Below are positions 22,050-33,684 of a stretch of DNA of 40,310 nt, piece by piece. The stretch is from Diphasiastrum complanatum (taxonomy: Eukaryota > Streptophyta > Lycopodiopsida > Lycopodiales > Lycopodiaceae). Both the position numbers and the translations under genes were made by a program. The notes under the pieces are model-generated. The model had not been told where the DNA came from. It did no database searches and was given only the letters and a program-made list of their open reading frames with translations. Position 1 is the first letter of the stretch. Each line of letters starts with the position of its first letter. The stretch spans positions 62,158,640 to 62,198,949 of the forward strand of contig CM055097.1 in assembly GCA_029204225.1 (NCBI GenBank), read 5' to 3'.

Positions 22050-22286
22050 CCACGTGGCATCGTGGCCTCACGTGTAGGACCCACTTGTGTACACAATTTA
22101 CACTATTCTACATATTTTTGGCAAGTAGATAAGGATGAGGTCGGATTTGGACCCATTTTAATTGGCTAATTTTGGTACATTGCATATAGACTAGTATTTT
22201 TAGGTTTTTTAAGAAGTATCTAGAAGTTTTCAAATTAGGCCAAGTTTGGGGTAAGTTGTCAAACGATATTTTGGAAGCTATAAATA
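22050..22286 (+). promoter_or_regulatory. Promoter-like block: G-boxes and a TATA box, no gene behind
   Basis: CCACGTGG (22050-22057) and CACGTG (22069-22074) lie about 210 bp before TATAAATA (22279-22286). The spacing resembles a plant promoter, but no coding sequence follows within 1 kb. It may be the U3 part of an old LTR or the promoter of a lost or non-coding gene. Confidence 0.4.
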
Positions 22287-22851
22287 GTTGTACCTGCGTG
22301 GAGAAATAATCATAAAAGTTTCTTTCTATGTGAAAAATCATCTCTTGTTATGTCCATCTCATGTGTATCTCTCGATATCTTGGATTTCTCTGTGTAGAAT
22401 GTTGATTTTATGGTTGATCTAGCTTTCACACATGTAAAGTACAATACTGTGCTGATGATGTATGAAATTTATGATCAGATCATTATGCATTTCTAAGTTC
22501 TAGCATGCATAAAAAGTAGCGATTTCTATCTTCTAGCTATTTCTAGATGTGCAACCAAATTTGGCTAAAGATCATTAATGAACTAAATGTGTTTGGATCT
22601 TTGATTTTTCACATTATTCCCATGATATGAAAATTGTAACTACAAGTTTACTAAAATTTGATATGTTCATTATTTTTATCATAACGCTCTCATGATTAAA
22701 TGCTTAAAAGTGTTTGTTGTGATGCGTATTATATCCATTAAATATCAAGGAATGGAAACTTATGCATGAATTTTAGGTCTATTAGATGTTGTCCATGTGG
22801 GAAGAAAATTGGGATATGGAGGGACAACAACAAAACAATTTGTACACTTTG

Positions 22852-22853
<2 letters not shown>

Positions 22854-22892
<39 letters not shown>
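22854..22892. repeat. (TA)n microsatellite
   Basis: About 39 bp of uninterrupted TA dinucleotides. Frames that translate to Ile/Tyr repeats across it are artefacts. Confidence 0.97.
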
Positions 22893-22895
<3 letters not shown>

Positions 22896-23282
22896 TTATA
22901 TATTCTTGATTTTCATGGAGGATTGGAAAACCTTGAGCCATCCATCTTCCAAGTTTTTAAAGTGACAAATGAATTGTCGTGACAACAATGTATCTAAGCT
23001 TTTGTGTTGCAAAATTTATAATGATGGCTCAGAATAAGTAGTGAGCATTTTAATTGGTTTGTTTCAATATGCATAATTGCACATTTCTTTTCAATTGCTT
23101 GAGTGATAAAAACACCTACATAAGTTTTTTGTAAAATTTTTTGGATGATTTTTTATTGAAACTTATGGATAATTAATCAAATGGAGATATAGATTGTAGA
23201 TTCAAAAGATTTTTTTTTTTTACGATAACCAAATTGGCAATTGTACAATTGTCCATTGTGGCTTGTAACAAAGTCGATATGA

Positions 23283-23648
23283 GTGTCCACCTATTTTGTC
23301 TTATTCAGTAGACCATGGCTCTATCAAACAAATGTCATCAGTAGTTGGCAAAGGAAGAAAATGTGGTCTCCTAATGACGCTAATTCCTTTGAATCAAAAG
23401 ACATAAATTTATCGTGGAACAAGGATAGACACCATGAAGAACTCCATTCACAACAAGTTATACATCTGATGATGAAAATTCATATTTTCAAATAGAAAGA
23501 AATGGTTATAGATTATTTGGAATGTTATGAAATTGATGAGCAATATGACAATTCAAGCGATCTTCATCTAGAAATTCATGGTGAGAGTTAAGAACATATC
23601 AAGAATTGAACTGTCAATTCCGAGGATGTCCAAGTCATAACTACAGCA
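23283..23648 (+). pseudogene. Possible 5' fragment of the transposase-like gene
   Basis: A broken frame with coding-like pieces (WSPNDANSFESKDINLSW; KEMVIDYLECYEIDEQYD) separated by a stop at 23493-23495 and more stops after 23590. It stops abruptly at the LTR relic at 23649. A coding-like sequence in the same orientation resumes at about 24250, so both may be parts of one gene split by that LTR. This is inference from position and style only. Confidence 0.3.
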
Positions 23649-24240
23649 TGTAGTGGGTTTCTTTCTTAGCCTATCCTCAACCCAAGATTTAAGCAATCTA
23701 GCATCAAGGAGATGAAGTTAGTTGTCACACGTAGGTTCGTTCCCATGAGAGCGATAACATATCTCAGATTTTAGCATAAATGGAAGATCCACATCTAACT
23801 CTAACATCCATTAACCCTAAGCATTAACACTACAACCATTAACACTAGGCATCCATTAACACTACGATCCACAATCAAGATAGCTTACTCTTTCTCTCTC
23901 TTTCCCTTTCTCTCTCACAAAAGCATAAGAACGTGCAATCCCAATAATATTTAGATTTAACAATTAACAGATGCAACAAAGCATGAGAAATGGAAGAAAA
24001 AAGATAGAGAGCAAGGACATTCACAAATCCATTCCATAAGAGAACCAATCTGCTTGTATTGAAATGAGGATATGAACATGATTTCCACTCGAGTTTGGCA
24101 CTATTTATAGTAGAGAGGAGGACTTTGGCCTCAAAATCCTATTGGCCCATTTCTACCTCCCTAACTATTCAAATTTGAAAAGAGAGAACCATTCAAAATT
24201 GGAGGGAACCTAAACACCCATGTTTGTATTGCATGAACAC
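23649..24240 (-). repeat. Relic LTR related to the Gypsy element at 8640
   Basis: Starts TGTAGTGGG and matches the LTR copies at 8640 and 13183 up to about 24012, with more divergence. It then extends further: on the minus strand a TATAAATAGTGCC motif lies near 24100-24112, fitting an LTR promoter that the other copies have lost. No partner LTR or internal sequence is adjacent, so this is a solo LTR or remnant. The right end is approximate and no target duplication was found. Confidence 0.65.
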
Positions 24241-25018
24241 AACAAAAGACATGACAAGGAGTACATGAATATCAAGAGATCTTGTTTGCATGGAATTTCG
24301 AGCCAAAGGCATCTGCGAAGAAAGCTATTTCCAAATTAGAGGATGTGTTGTCTAAAGCAGGCTTACATAAAGGTCATGTTAAAATAAAAAAGGACGACAA
24401 GCTATCAGGTAAAATAGGAAATATTCCATGCAAGCCGAGCGGAGGATCCAAAGCTCGTAGATTTTTATCAAATTATTCTGGCAAACAATTCAAGATTCAA
24501 GATTCGGTTTGAAAAGGGATAATAGCTGCAACTCAAGATTTCGAAGAAGGAGGTTCTACTCGTCTACACAAAGTAGAAGTTTGGAGAAAATTAGACAACA
24601 TGGTGAAATACTTGAGAAAAGATAAACTTTCAAATACTGATGTACAAATGATACAGAAAACAACCAGTGAATTTGTGGATGCAGTTCGAAGTGCATGGGG
24701 TTTAGATCATATAACACATTATATGGTCAGATTTCGATGTTACACTAGTATAGTCAAATATGTGCAATTAGTTTAGATACTTTTGCTACTGATTTGTATT
24801 TTATTTTCATGACATGCAGCACATATTATGGCATCATTCGACATTCTTTGCAAGAAATAGTGGAAGTCTTAGCATATGGTCTTCGCAAAGAATGAAAAAA
24901 TCTCGTTGGCAAGCAAGAGCGACATTTCATAAAAGTACACAACATGGTGGGACTAGCAAAGAACATCTATATATTGCAACTTTTCCAATGATTTTACAGA
25001 AGAATCCAAATTTGTCAT
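24241..25018 (+). pseudogene. Transposase-like fragment with a spliceable intron
   Basis: A frame beginning about 24250 reads LEDVLSKAGLHKGHVKIKKD, passes a TGA at 24510-24512, and continues in phase (GGSTRLHKVEVWRKLDNMV) to ITHYM at 24725. There a GT (24726) and an AG (24818-24819) bound a 94-bp intron. Joining across it gives HYM followed by HILWHHSTFFARNSGSLSIW, then KSTQHGGTSK, with a stop at 25018. The arrangement HYMH...H...GSL..S.Q..K....R....T.HGG resembles the C-terminal part of uncharacterised transposase-like proteins in animals, fungi and plants; I know no formal family name. Gln-Arg-Met-Lys replaces the usual Gln-Gly-(Met/Leu)-Glu. It is a fragment with a stop, so not active. Confidence 0.5.
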
Positions 25019-25193
25019 AATACAAAATCAACGGATTATAAAAAATTTCAAAAAGCGTGCAAATTTATACAAGCCACTAGGCAATAGACATACAGCGAGA
25101 TCTTTTATATTAAAAGAAATTTTTTACAAAGTACAACTCTTCAATATCTACTCTGCTTTCGACACTTTCTCTAATAAAAGGTGCAACTTAGAA

Positions 25194-26046
25194 TCATGCA
25201 ACAATTTTTTTTCTTTCGTACGGATCCAAGAGCTCATAGTTTTCATGCCTACTTAGATCAACGTAGGCAGCATACAATGCAAAATGAGATGATCTGAGCA
25301 TGGAATTCACTGGTCCATATCCTAAAATTTTAAGTGCAATAGTTTTTACAAAAATTATTTTATGCACCCTATTAAAATTATGTCCTCCAAGAAAATGTGA
25401 AAGTGCCTTGATTGCCATAATCATTGTATCACCATGTTGATGAAACTTTGAATGGCAACACTTATCTCATTATTCTTGAAGAACTTCAGATAATGGCCCA
25501 GTGCATGATCTCTTGAAAATTCTCTAGCAGAAGGTCTCTGCCCTCCTCGACGAATTGCAAAATCATCAAGGAAAATTGTTTTCAGACATGAAAAAAACCA
25601 AAGTAAGCTCATCTGACATAACGGATCTACTGGTACATAATAAGATACAAAAATTATGCATTCGGCTTTGTTTTCCTGGATTATTGTCTCTCCATCAATA
25701 TTATGTCCACCTTTCGATGTCAATATGGTTGGTGAATAGACAGTTGGTTTTGAAAAACCAAGCTGACTTTGAAATCTGAGAAATCTTCTTCAGAAGGCAA
25801 ATCATTTTCTTTTATGCGGATTTTCTCCACAGCCATTTTCAAGCAATCTTTTCCTGAATAAAACTCATCCTTATTTACATCGTCAACACCCGGAAGAAGA
25901 TCATTAGCATCAAAATCGATTATATCTGAAAATTCATGAAGCTCTTTGTTCAAAATGCAAAGAGTCTCAGTCTTTGTAAAATAAAAAAGATCCGATATAT
26001 CCGATAATGTCAAAAAAAAATTATTATCTATATTATAAGTAGGCAA
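25194..26046 (-). pseudogene. Unrecognised minus-strand gene, two frame changes
   Basis: Three consecutive minus-strand frames cover 850 bp almost without gap: 26046-25720, 25723-25421 and 25424-25194. They carry an acidic start (DFDANDLLPGVDDVNKDEF), a middle with FLDDFAIRRGGQRPSAREFS, and an end with SHFALYAAYVDLSRHENYEL. Such a relay is what a single gene with two indels looks like; overlapping ends at 25720 and 25421 mark the breaks. I do not recognise the family. It converges tail to tail with the transposase-like fragment, about 175 bp apart, and may be a second gene of the same mobile element. Confidence 0.4.
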
Positions 26047-26240
26047 TGTGATTAGAGATTTATCAGAAGGAGAAAGGGTAGTGGGTGTTCTAGGGCCTAT
26101 AAATAATGCCCTATTTCGAGCAGATCAAAATTTGTACAAGCATCTAAACTAACACTTGTATCAATAAAAAAAGTTTCTATATCTACAGTAGTTCGAAGGT
26201 CTGCAAGACAACGACAATAACCTGATCGTTTTGTTCTTCA
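26047..26240 (+). promoter_or_regulatory. LTR-like strip before the second Copia relic
   Basis: Contains CTATAAATAATGCC near 26098 and AATAAAAAAAG near 26164, the order of a TATA box and a polyadenylation signal in an LTR. It has no partner sequence elsewhere in the window, so it stays tentative. Confidence 0.3.
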
Positions 26241-27860
26241 GGCGGTCATCAGTCATGATGAACCTGTCACTATTGCAAAAGCACTGTCAATGCCCAATGC
26301 AAACGAATGGAAAGCTTCTATGGATGCTGAGTACCATTCCTTGATGAAGAACAAGACCTGAAGTCTTGTTAATCCTCCTATAGGTATTAAACCTATTGAC
26401 TCTAAATGGATCTTCAAGCTAAAGCTTAAGCCAGATGGATCCAAATGGAAAGCTCGATTAGTGGTTAAAGAATTTGAGTAAGTTTATGGATTAGTCTAGC
26501 GGCAAGGCATTAATCTATTCGCAACTTGCTTGCTATAGCTGTTGCAGAAGATCTGGAAATTCACCAAATGGACGTCCAGACGGCATTCCTTCGCATATAC
26601 ATACAAAAAGACATATATATTTATCAACCAGAAGATTACGTCCTTCAAGGACATTTGGTTTGTAGATTGGATAAGGTATTATATGGTCTTAAAGCAAGCT
26701 CCCAGGGCCTGGTATGACAGAATCAATCACTTCTTGTTGCAGCATAATTTTACTTCTTGCTACGCAGACTATAATGTATATCTCAAGTGTAAAGGGTCAA
26801 GCTATATTATAATAGCATGATACGTTGATGATTCCTTAATTATCAGCAATTCAAATCAGTTATTACAGAAAACCAGATCTCTGCTTTCATCAGAATTTGA
26901 GATGACTGATTTAGGCCCAGTTCATTACCTTCTCGGTATGGAGATCAACAGATATCACACAAGCAGAAGGATCATTATAAGCCAAGAGTCCTATTTATCC
27001 AATGTACTTCGCAGATATGGCATGGAGGACTGCAAACCATGGAGGACTGCAAACCGATAGACACACCCATGGATCCAAGATCCAAGCTACCTAAAGACAT
27101 GTGCCCCAGAAATCAAGCAGATCAGCAAGAAATGTGCAGGTATCCTTATCAATATGTCATAAGATCTATAATGTATTCTATGATCTACACACAACCTGAT
27201 CTACATATGCGATGAGCACATTATCTCAATATATGTCCAATCCAAACCTACAACATTGGAAGGCTCTACAAAGAGTATTGAAGTACATTCAAGCTACGAA
27301 GCACTATGCTTTGAGCTATAATGGTAATACAGAAGCTGCACTCACTTTAGTCACCTATTCATATTCAGATTGGGTAGAATGTGGATACCAGGAAATCCAC
27401 ATCAGGATATATTTGTTTCCTTGCAGGAGGACCCATTTCATGGAACAGCAGAAAGCAAAAATGCATTTTGTTGTCTTCTACAAAATCCGAATACGTTGCA
27501 GCTACATCAGCAGCGAAGGAGATAATTTGGCTCAAAAGGCTACTATAGTTGTCTTGATGAACCCCAAACCGTGTCCATTTCCGTGAGAAACGCATAGCTG
27601 ATCGGCCAGTGGGCTCTGATACCACATGTAATATGCTTCATTCTATTATGCTTCATAATAGAATGAAGCATATAGAAGTTCAATTTCATTTTATTAGACA
27701 GAAGGTTCAGAAGCAAGATGTTGTGCTAAGTTACTGTCATACAGATAGTGTGTTGGCTGATATTTTGACAAAGCCATTGTCTAGAGATAAACATTCTGCT
27801 TTACTAGATATGATAAATCTCATTTCAGTTCAGATTCATAGTAGTAAGCTTAAGGGGGAG
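26241..27860 (+). pseudogene. Second Copia relic: reverse transcriptase and RNase H
   Basis: RT begins WKASMDAEYHSLMKN near 26310. It continues with GIKPIDSKWIFKLKLKPDGS, EIHQMDVQTAFL and, after a frame change near 26690, PRAWYDRINHFL. The catalytic YVDDS follows a TGA at 26818-26820. Then FEMTDLGPVHYLLGMEI. At 27021-27054 a 17-bp segment is duplicated in tandem and shifts frame. RNase H pieces follow (MSNPNLQHWKALQRVLKYI), and the pol end is HIEVQFHFIRQK and ADILTKPLS near 27760, with a purine tract AGGGGGAG at 27853-27860. Gag, protease and integrase are absent. Many lesions show an old copy. Confidence 0.88.
27613..27673. repeat. Antisense tRNA-Met primer-site sequence and 20-bp perfect inverted repeat
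   Basis: GCTCTGATACCA at 27613-27624 is the exact complement of the Copia primer binding site. Close behind, the 20-bp arms 27631-27650 and 27654-27673 are perfect inverted copies with a 3-bp loop. The right arm is normal RNase H coding sequence (HNRMKHIEV); the left arm is the inverted copy. Together they look like a self-primed or template-switched reverse-transcription product joined into the element. Confidence 0.75.
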
Positions 27861-28708
<848 letters not shown>

Positions 28709-28996
28709 ACACTAATATACAGATCCGCTATTGTTCCATTTCCTTATGTTCTTGTTGAATGTTAAGTAACGCTCACTCTTCTTTCGCAATATCATAGACA
28801 AGGAAATATATGTCTGTCCTTGACGCCTAATTGTAATTCCATTCCTTTACATCAGAATATCAAAATCAATGAATTGCATGGCTGTCTTAGACACCTATAA
28901 TTTTTGCAAAAATATGAACGGTTGTCTAAGACACCACAAGATTAGGACGTATGTACCAACATATCCAACTATGTTCCTCAGATAAACATAGGTTGT

Positions 28997-29124
28997 GCTA
29001 GTAATTTCTCGGCTCTCAGCTTCTTCTGCTCTCCTCCTTCTGAGACCTCCTCGATCATGGGTGAGAGATAATCTATGTCTTCAGCTTGGCTCGGCATCTA
29101 GGGATTCCCTAGAATCTGCTAACA
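28997..29124 (-). repeat. 3' LTR fragment of the second Gypsy element
   Basis: About 128 bp matching 36813-36953 except for an 11-bp indel (TCATGCTCGGA in the right copy) and scattered changes. It is cut off on the left, where the Copia-related DNA begins. Confidence 0.8.
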
Positions 29125-29149
29125 TTATCCACCCCTAATCTGTTGCAGG

Positions 29150-30830
29150 AGCCACTGCAACACAGTGATGTCGTTCCGCTCGGCACTTGGAAAAGCGTGG
29201 ATCTTCATTCGCTTCCGTAAAACCAGGTCCTTATTATCCGCAAAACCGTTTCTCAAAAATGAAGGTCTCTCAATGGCCGCTACATTCCAGCCCTCTTGAG
29301 AACCTCTTGCGAGTCCTGCTCGCCTCGCCGTCTTGCCGTTTGTTTTCGCTCGCTCATCTTTCGCCCCAGGGCTTCAAATACTTGGAAGCGGAGCTTACTT
29401 CCAAAGTTTAGTGGCCCCATGTACTCTCTTATCTTTTCAATAAAGCCCATGCCAGTCTTCCACCATGGTCACATATGGTGATGACAAGAAGACCGCTCTG
29501 TAGTATAGCCGGGCCATCATCTCATGGTCTTCCTTTGACTGGAGGGCTACGTTGGGATTGATTTTGATCAGATCTAGACCACGATCCCAAAAACATTCTT
29601 GCTGCATCAGAAAGGTCATAGATCGGCAATATTCGACACTTTCTTGCACGCATAGATCGGCACGTGTCTTGTATTTGTGCCCGAAATCAAGTTACTGTAG
29701 CCTCAGATCATCTAAGGAGATTCTCTCTGAAATTTTCGAAATCACTGGCCAGTTCACCAACTCGACCCGTGGCTTTTCTGCCGGCCATGGATTTCTGCGT
29801 TTGAGCGACATGTAAAATGGATTCACTTGCTTCCATGCCGGTGCCTTTAGGTACTCTTGGAGCCGCCTGCTATCCTTTAGGATCTTATTTCGCCATTCCA
29901 GTTGTGGTTGTAATGCCGCAATGATCTCGGCCCTGATGGAATATTGGCTTTGATCTATCTCGTCTTTGTCTCCCCTCATATTGGGAGGGTATTTCCTCTC
30001 GAATTTCTCTGATTCTTTTGTATCAGCCATCTTACTCCTGGGTCTGGTAGGAGAAGCTGCCCTATGTGGTTGTGGTGGCCTTGCCAGGTAATCATCCAGG
30101 GCCTTGGTGCCCGTATCCTTGTCCTTGGATCGCTCACTCGTTGATGGCTCAGCTGCGCCCATGTCTTGCCTGGACGAGAATCTTCTTGTTTCTGGTTGAT
30201 CTGCCAGGAAGTCGTCATTACCCCCAATGTCAGTGTTAACTTCTAAAAGGTCAGGGATGGAGTGATCTGGAGAGAGAGGTGCAGGAACGATAGGCTTAGA
30301 ATGAGGTGGGTTTAACAAGTTATACGCCGCACCGGGGGAGTGGAGTTGTTGAAGGAACTCGTCCCGTAGGGCTTTGTATGTGTCAGCTGGACCTTTTGAT
30401 GGGCCCATTATTCTGCTAAGAGGTGGTGGAGAGAGGGAAGATGAAAAAATAGGGTAAGTGAGAATAAATTTCTCAGAAAAATTAAAAGTGGAATAAGACG
30501 AGGGGTTAAAAGTGGGAGGGGGACGGAAAAAAGCTCTGGAAGCAACTTCGGCTCTCTGGCTACCCGATCCCGAGCTACCATATGATGGTCGGGTTTGCCC
30601 ATCTTGATTTCCTGTTCCGTCATCTCCTTCATCATCCCGTGGTTTTTGCGAATGAGCGCCTGCTTGGGCCTTGCCCACCGTGTCCCACAACTGGTTCACC
30701 TTGTCCAAGACTTGCTGCAGGGCCTTCGTTGTGTCTTCCAAGATGATCTTGCTTGGCCACAATATCCTCAAAATTCTTTTTCTCGGCTTTCCGTTCTTGG
30801 ATCAACCGCACGTATTTCTCCATCCAGATG
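29150..30830 (-). pseudogene. Accessory frame B: coiled-coil/low-complexity protein, unknown
   Basis: Reading leftward: MEKYVRLIQERKAEKKNFED (from 30823), a frame change, then a 359-codon frame 30771-29692. An internal ATG at 30408 starts MGPSKGPADTYKALRDEFLQ; the part before it is Ser/Pro/Phe-rich. Then come a charged stretch, KYPPNMRGDKDEIDQSQYS and the more ordered LQPQLEWRNKILKDSRRLQE and WKQVNPFYMSLKRRNPW. After the stop at 29692 coding-like pieces continue (FWDRGLDLIKINPNVALQSK; FADNKDLVLRKRMKIHAF) to about 29150. No known domain is recognised. It might be a gag-like or plant-mobile-domain-like protein, but no residue pattern proves it. Confidence 0.5.
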
Positions 30831-32677
30831 GCTGAGGCCTGTGGGGCCTAGAATTGTATATCCTCGGGCTAAACTAGAGAGGCATCAACTGTCATTGCAC
30901 CCGACGATCCGTCTCGTACTTGGTCAATCTGGATCATCTGGTGCTTCAGTTGCTGCTGGACCTCTTCCAGAGTGGTCTTTTGCCCGGCCATCACGGATCT
31001 AATTTTCTCTGTCTCCTTTTCCTTCTCTTTGGCCAGCCTCTATTGTTGCGCAATTTCTTGGTCCTGGCACTGAACCTTATTCTCGAGCATTTGATGCTGG
31101 CTTACCAACCAATGCATATGGTAGCTTGCTTCGGATAGGCCGATCATTGAGCTCTTGGCTGCTTCGGAGAGCTTCTCAAGGTTGTGAGGGTTGGGTACTG
31201 ATCAGGAGTGTGGAATGGTGAAGCTAATCCCAAAAATAGACGTTGTGTCATAACTGAAGATGGAGGTGGAGGGAGTGGAGGAGTAATGTTAGAAGCAATG
31301 GTGGTTGCTGTTGTGGTGGTGGTGGTGGTGGTGGTTATTGGAGGGGTCGGACTTCTTCCTGACTGATCCACCTCTAGTTAGTCTCCGTCGTTGTTACTCG
31401 TTTCAGCTAGGCGTGAAGCCCATTGAGCTGCCAACTGGCAGCGCGAAAGATTTCGTCGTCACTTATTTCCATCAGGCCCACAACATCAAAATATTGTGAA
31501 GTGTCCAATGTGTACTTGCTGGGCCTGTGCTTGTTGATCTTGGCCACTTCCGTGTCCTGGGGACTGGAACTCCCCTCTCCTTCCCCCCCAAACAAAAAAA
31601 AAAATGTTGCATGTGGTGACGTTGGTGGTGTTGGTGTGGTAACCAATGTGGGTGGGGTAGTGACCTTGTATGGTTGAACCATGACTTTTGATGTGGTCAT
31701 GTCTGGTGCTGCTATAGACATAGTTGCTCCATCACCCCCGTCGATGATGTGTGAGGGTGATGAGTGTTGTTGGGATGCTGAAGTGGAGCTTCCATCATCG
31801 GAAGCTGAGCCGTCTGATGCTGATCTAGCTAGTGATGTCTTCCTAGCCTGAAGCTTTTGTTGTATTCTTTGTTGCCTTGTGTCTGACAATTGGGCCTTAG
31901 AGGTATCAGCCTCTTGAGCTTCCGAGGACACGACTGCTTGTGGGCTTTTCTGCTTCTGTACCAGTGGAAGAATACTAGTGTTGACTCTTTTGGGTTGGAG
32001 TCCCGAGATGGAGAAGTAGCCCGTGAGCGTGCACGCTTGGACTGTTTTGACCCAATGGGAATGTCCCATGTTTTGTCTGCAAGCTGCAGGTGTTGTTGGA
32101 GTTTGGGCCCATTCTGTACTTGCTGGAGAGTGATATCTGTCATGAGATACCCGAGTATGGTTACGGGCTGCTTGTTTTTTAGACACTCATGAAGGCAGTT
32201 CGGAGCAAATTGTGCCCAATTATAGAGGTTCTGGGCATGCAGTCGTGAATCTGCCATCATGTGGAACAGAGACATGGGGTACCCTCAGCACTTTTGTCCT
32301 TGGTCGTTGTGTGCATCTGGTGAGATATGCATATGCCGCTTGCAGTTGCTGATCATTGATCGCCTCAACTTTGTACCCGTGACAACATTTGGTCCTCGAG
32401 GAAATCCAAAAGGTTGCAAGTCAGCCGCTGCAAAAGATACATTATAAACATATGAGTTGGTACGACCTTGCCGTAGCTTTGTAATTGGCATATGCCATAT
32501 GTACCAGGTACGGGCTTTGATATCCCGTCAGGACATAGATCTGAAATCAATGGCCTTGAAGAATGACTCTGCCTGCTGGTACCAGGTTTGCATCTCTGTA
32601 AGATCTAACTTGCATATCTGGATGTCGAGCTTATTTGCCTCGGGATCTTCAGGACTGGAATTGGGGTTGGATGTCAT
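30831..32677 (-). pseudogene. Accessory frame A: unknown protein with coiled-coil end
   Basis: ATG at 32677 begins MTSNPNSSPEDPEANKLDIQ. After a TGA the same frame continues with WYIWHMPITKLRQGRTNSYV and DLQPFGFPRGPNVVTGTKLR, a second stop, then MSLFHMMADSRLHAQNLYNW and ECLKNKQPVTILGYLM. A frameshift near 31985 leads to a Lys/Arg- and Ser-rich segment with SDTRQQRIQQKLQARK, then Pro/Thr-rich DNA. A coiled-coil-like part follows around 31190-30990 (LEKLSEAAKSSMIGLSEASY; EEVQQQLKHQMIQIDQV). Regular spacing of coding-like text across several lesions shows a once real gene. The family is unknown. It runs towards frame B and both may have been one polyprotein. Confidence 0.5.
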
Positions 32678-32723
32678 GGTAAAAAAATGGAAGAAACAGG
32701 AGTCTAGAAAAATTGTGTCGGTT

Positions 32724-33015
32724 GAGATTTCAGACAGGGTTAAGGTGCGTCGATTGAGATTTGATGGATGGCATCGGTTGAGATGTGATGGAGGGCGTCG
32801 ATTGAGATGGGATGGACTTGTTCCGGTCGAGATTTGAGAGAGGGGCATCGGTTGAGATCTGAGACAGGGCTCCAATTGAGATGTGATACAGGGCTTTGGT
32901 TGAGATGTGAGACATGGCTCCAGTTGAGATGTGATACAGGGCTTCGATTGAGATGTGAGACAAGGCTCCAGTTGAGATGTGATACAGGGCTTCGGTTGAG
33001 ATGTGAGGTGAAAGT
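32724..33015. repeat. Minisatellite array 1, 24-bp unit
   Basis: About 12 units with core GGTTGAGATNTGA. From about 32865 to 33010 the period is exactly 24 bp and two unit types alternate (GCTCCAGTTGAGATGTGATA and GCTTCGGTTGAGATGTGAGA), giving a 48-bp higher-order repeat. Since 24 is a multiple of 3, all three minus-strand frames stay open and spell 8-residue repeats. Confidence 0.95.
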
Positions 33016-33660
33016 GGCAGTGTAGAAGGGATTGGAAGATGTGTGTGGAGAAAGGTATGGTGCAGGAAGAGAGGGTTTGTGAAAGATGGAGGTTGGGAAA
33101 TAAGGATGGAAGGTAAAGTGTTGTAAAGTGTGTGTTTTTTTGCAAGGAGGAACATGTTTTGGAATAAAGGATTGGAACGGAATGTGGTTGGGTAAGAAGA
33201 TGGGAGGTAGAAGTTCGGAAAACGGAAAAGGTGAGGATGTTGAGCAAGGATAGAGACGTGTGGAAATGGATGTATGGAGGTGGGAAATGAACTGGATGTA
33301 AACAACAGGTTTTGTGATGTTGATGATAGTATATTCAATAGTGTAACAGGAGCATGATGAATGCTCGCGTGTGATGCGTTTCCTGTCGGCGATGTTAGGT
33401 TTGGAGATGTTTGGGGATGTCACTCTCAATGGAATGCAAACGATGGTGGTGGATACTCGGTGGAGATGGTGTGGAGACGATGACAAAAGTAATGAACAAC
33501 CGAGCACCAGGATCGTGCACAGGAGCAAGGAAATCGCCAGTAGATTGTTGCAAGAAAATGCCAGAATTCGCACTTCGTTGAGGTGCGAATGGCGTCGAGG
33601 TGATGGCATTTATGGACGTCATCGTCTGGTTTCGGACGAGATGGAACTTGCGGTTCGTTA
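33016..33660 (-). other. Spacer between the two minisatellite arrays
   Basis: Strongly purine-rich on the plus strand up to about 33360, then more mixed. Long minus-strand frames cross it, rich in Ser, Pro, His and Thr, as expected from pyrimidine-rich DNA. I see no domain and do not regard them as genes. Confidence 0.5.
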
Positions 33661-33684
33661 GATTTTAAATTTGGAACCTCCGGT

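Noticed and set aside
22738-22982. Frames with Ile/Tyr repeats on both strands
   Set aside because: Created by the TA microsatellite.
32528-33609. Minus-strand frames of 239, 202 and 289 codons across the minisatellite
   Set aside because: All three frames are open because the repeat unit is a multiple of three and the spacer is pyrimidine-rich. The translated repeats are a by-product, not evidence for a protein.
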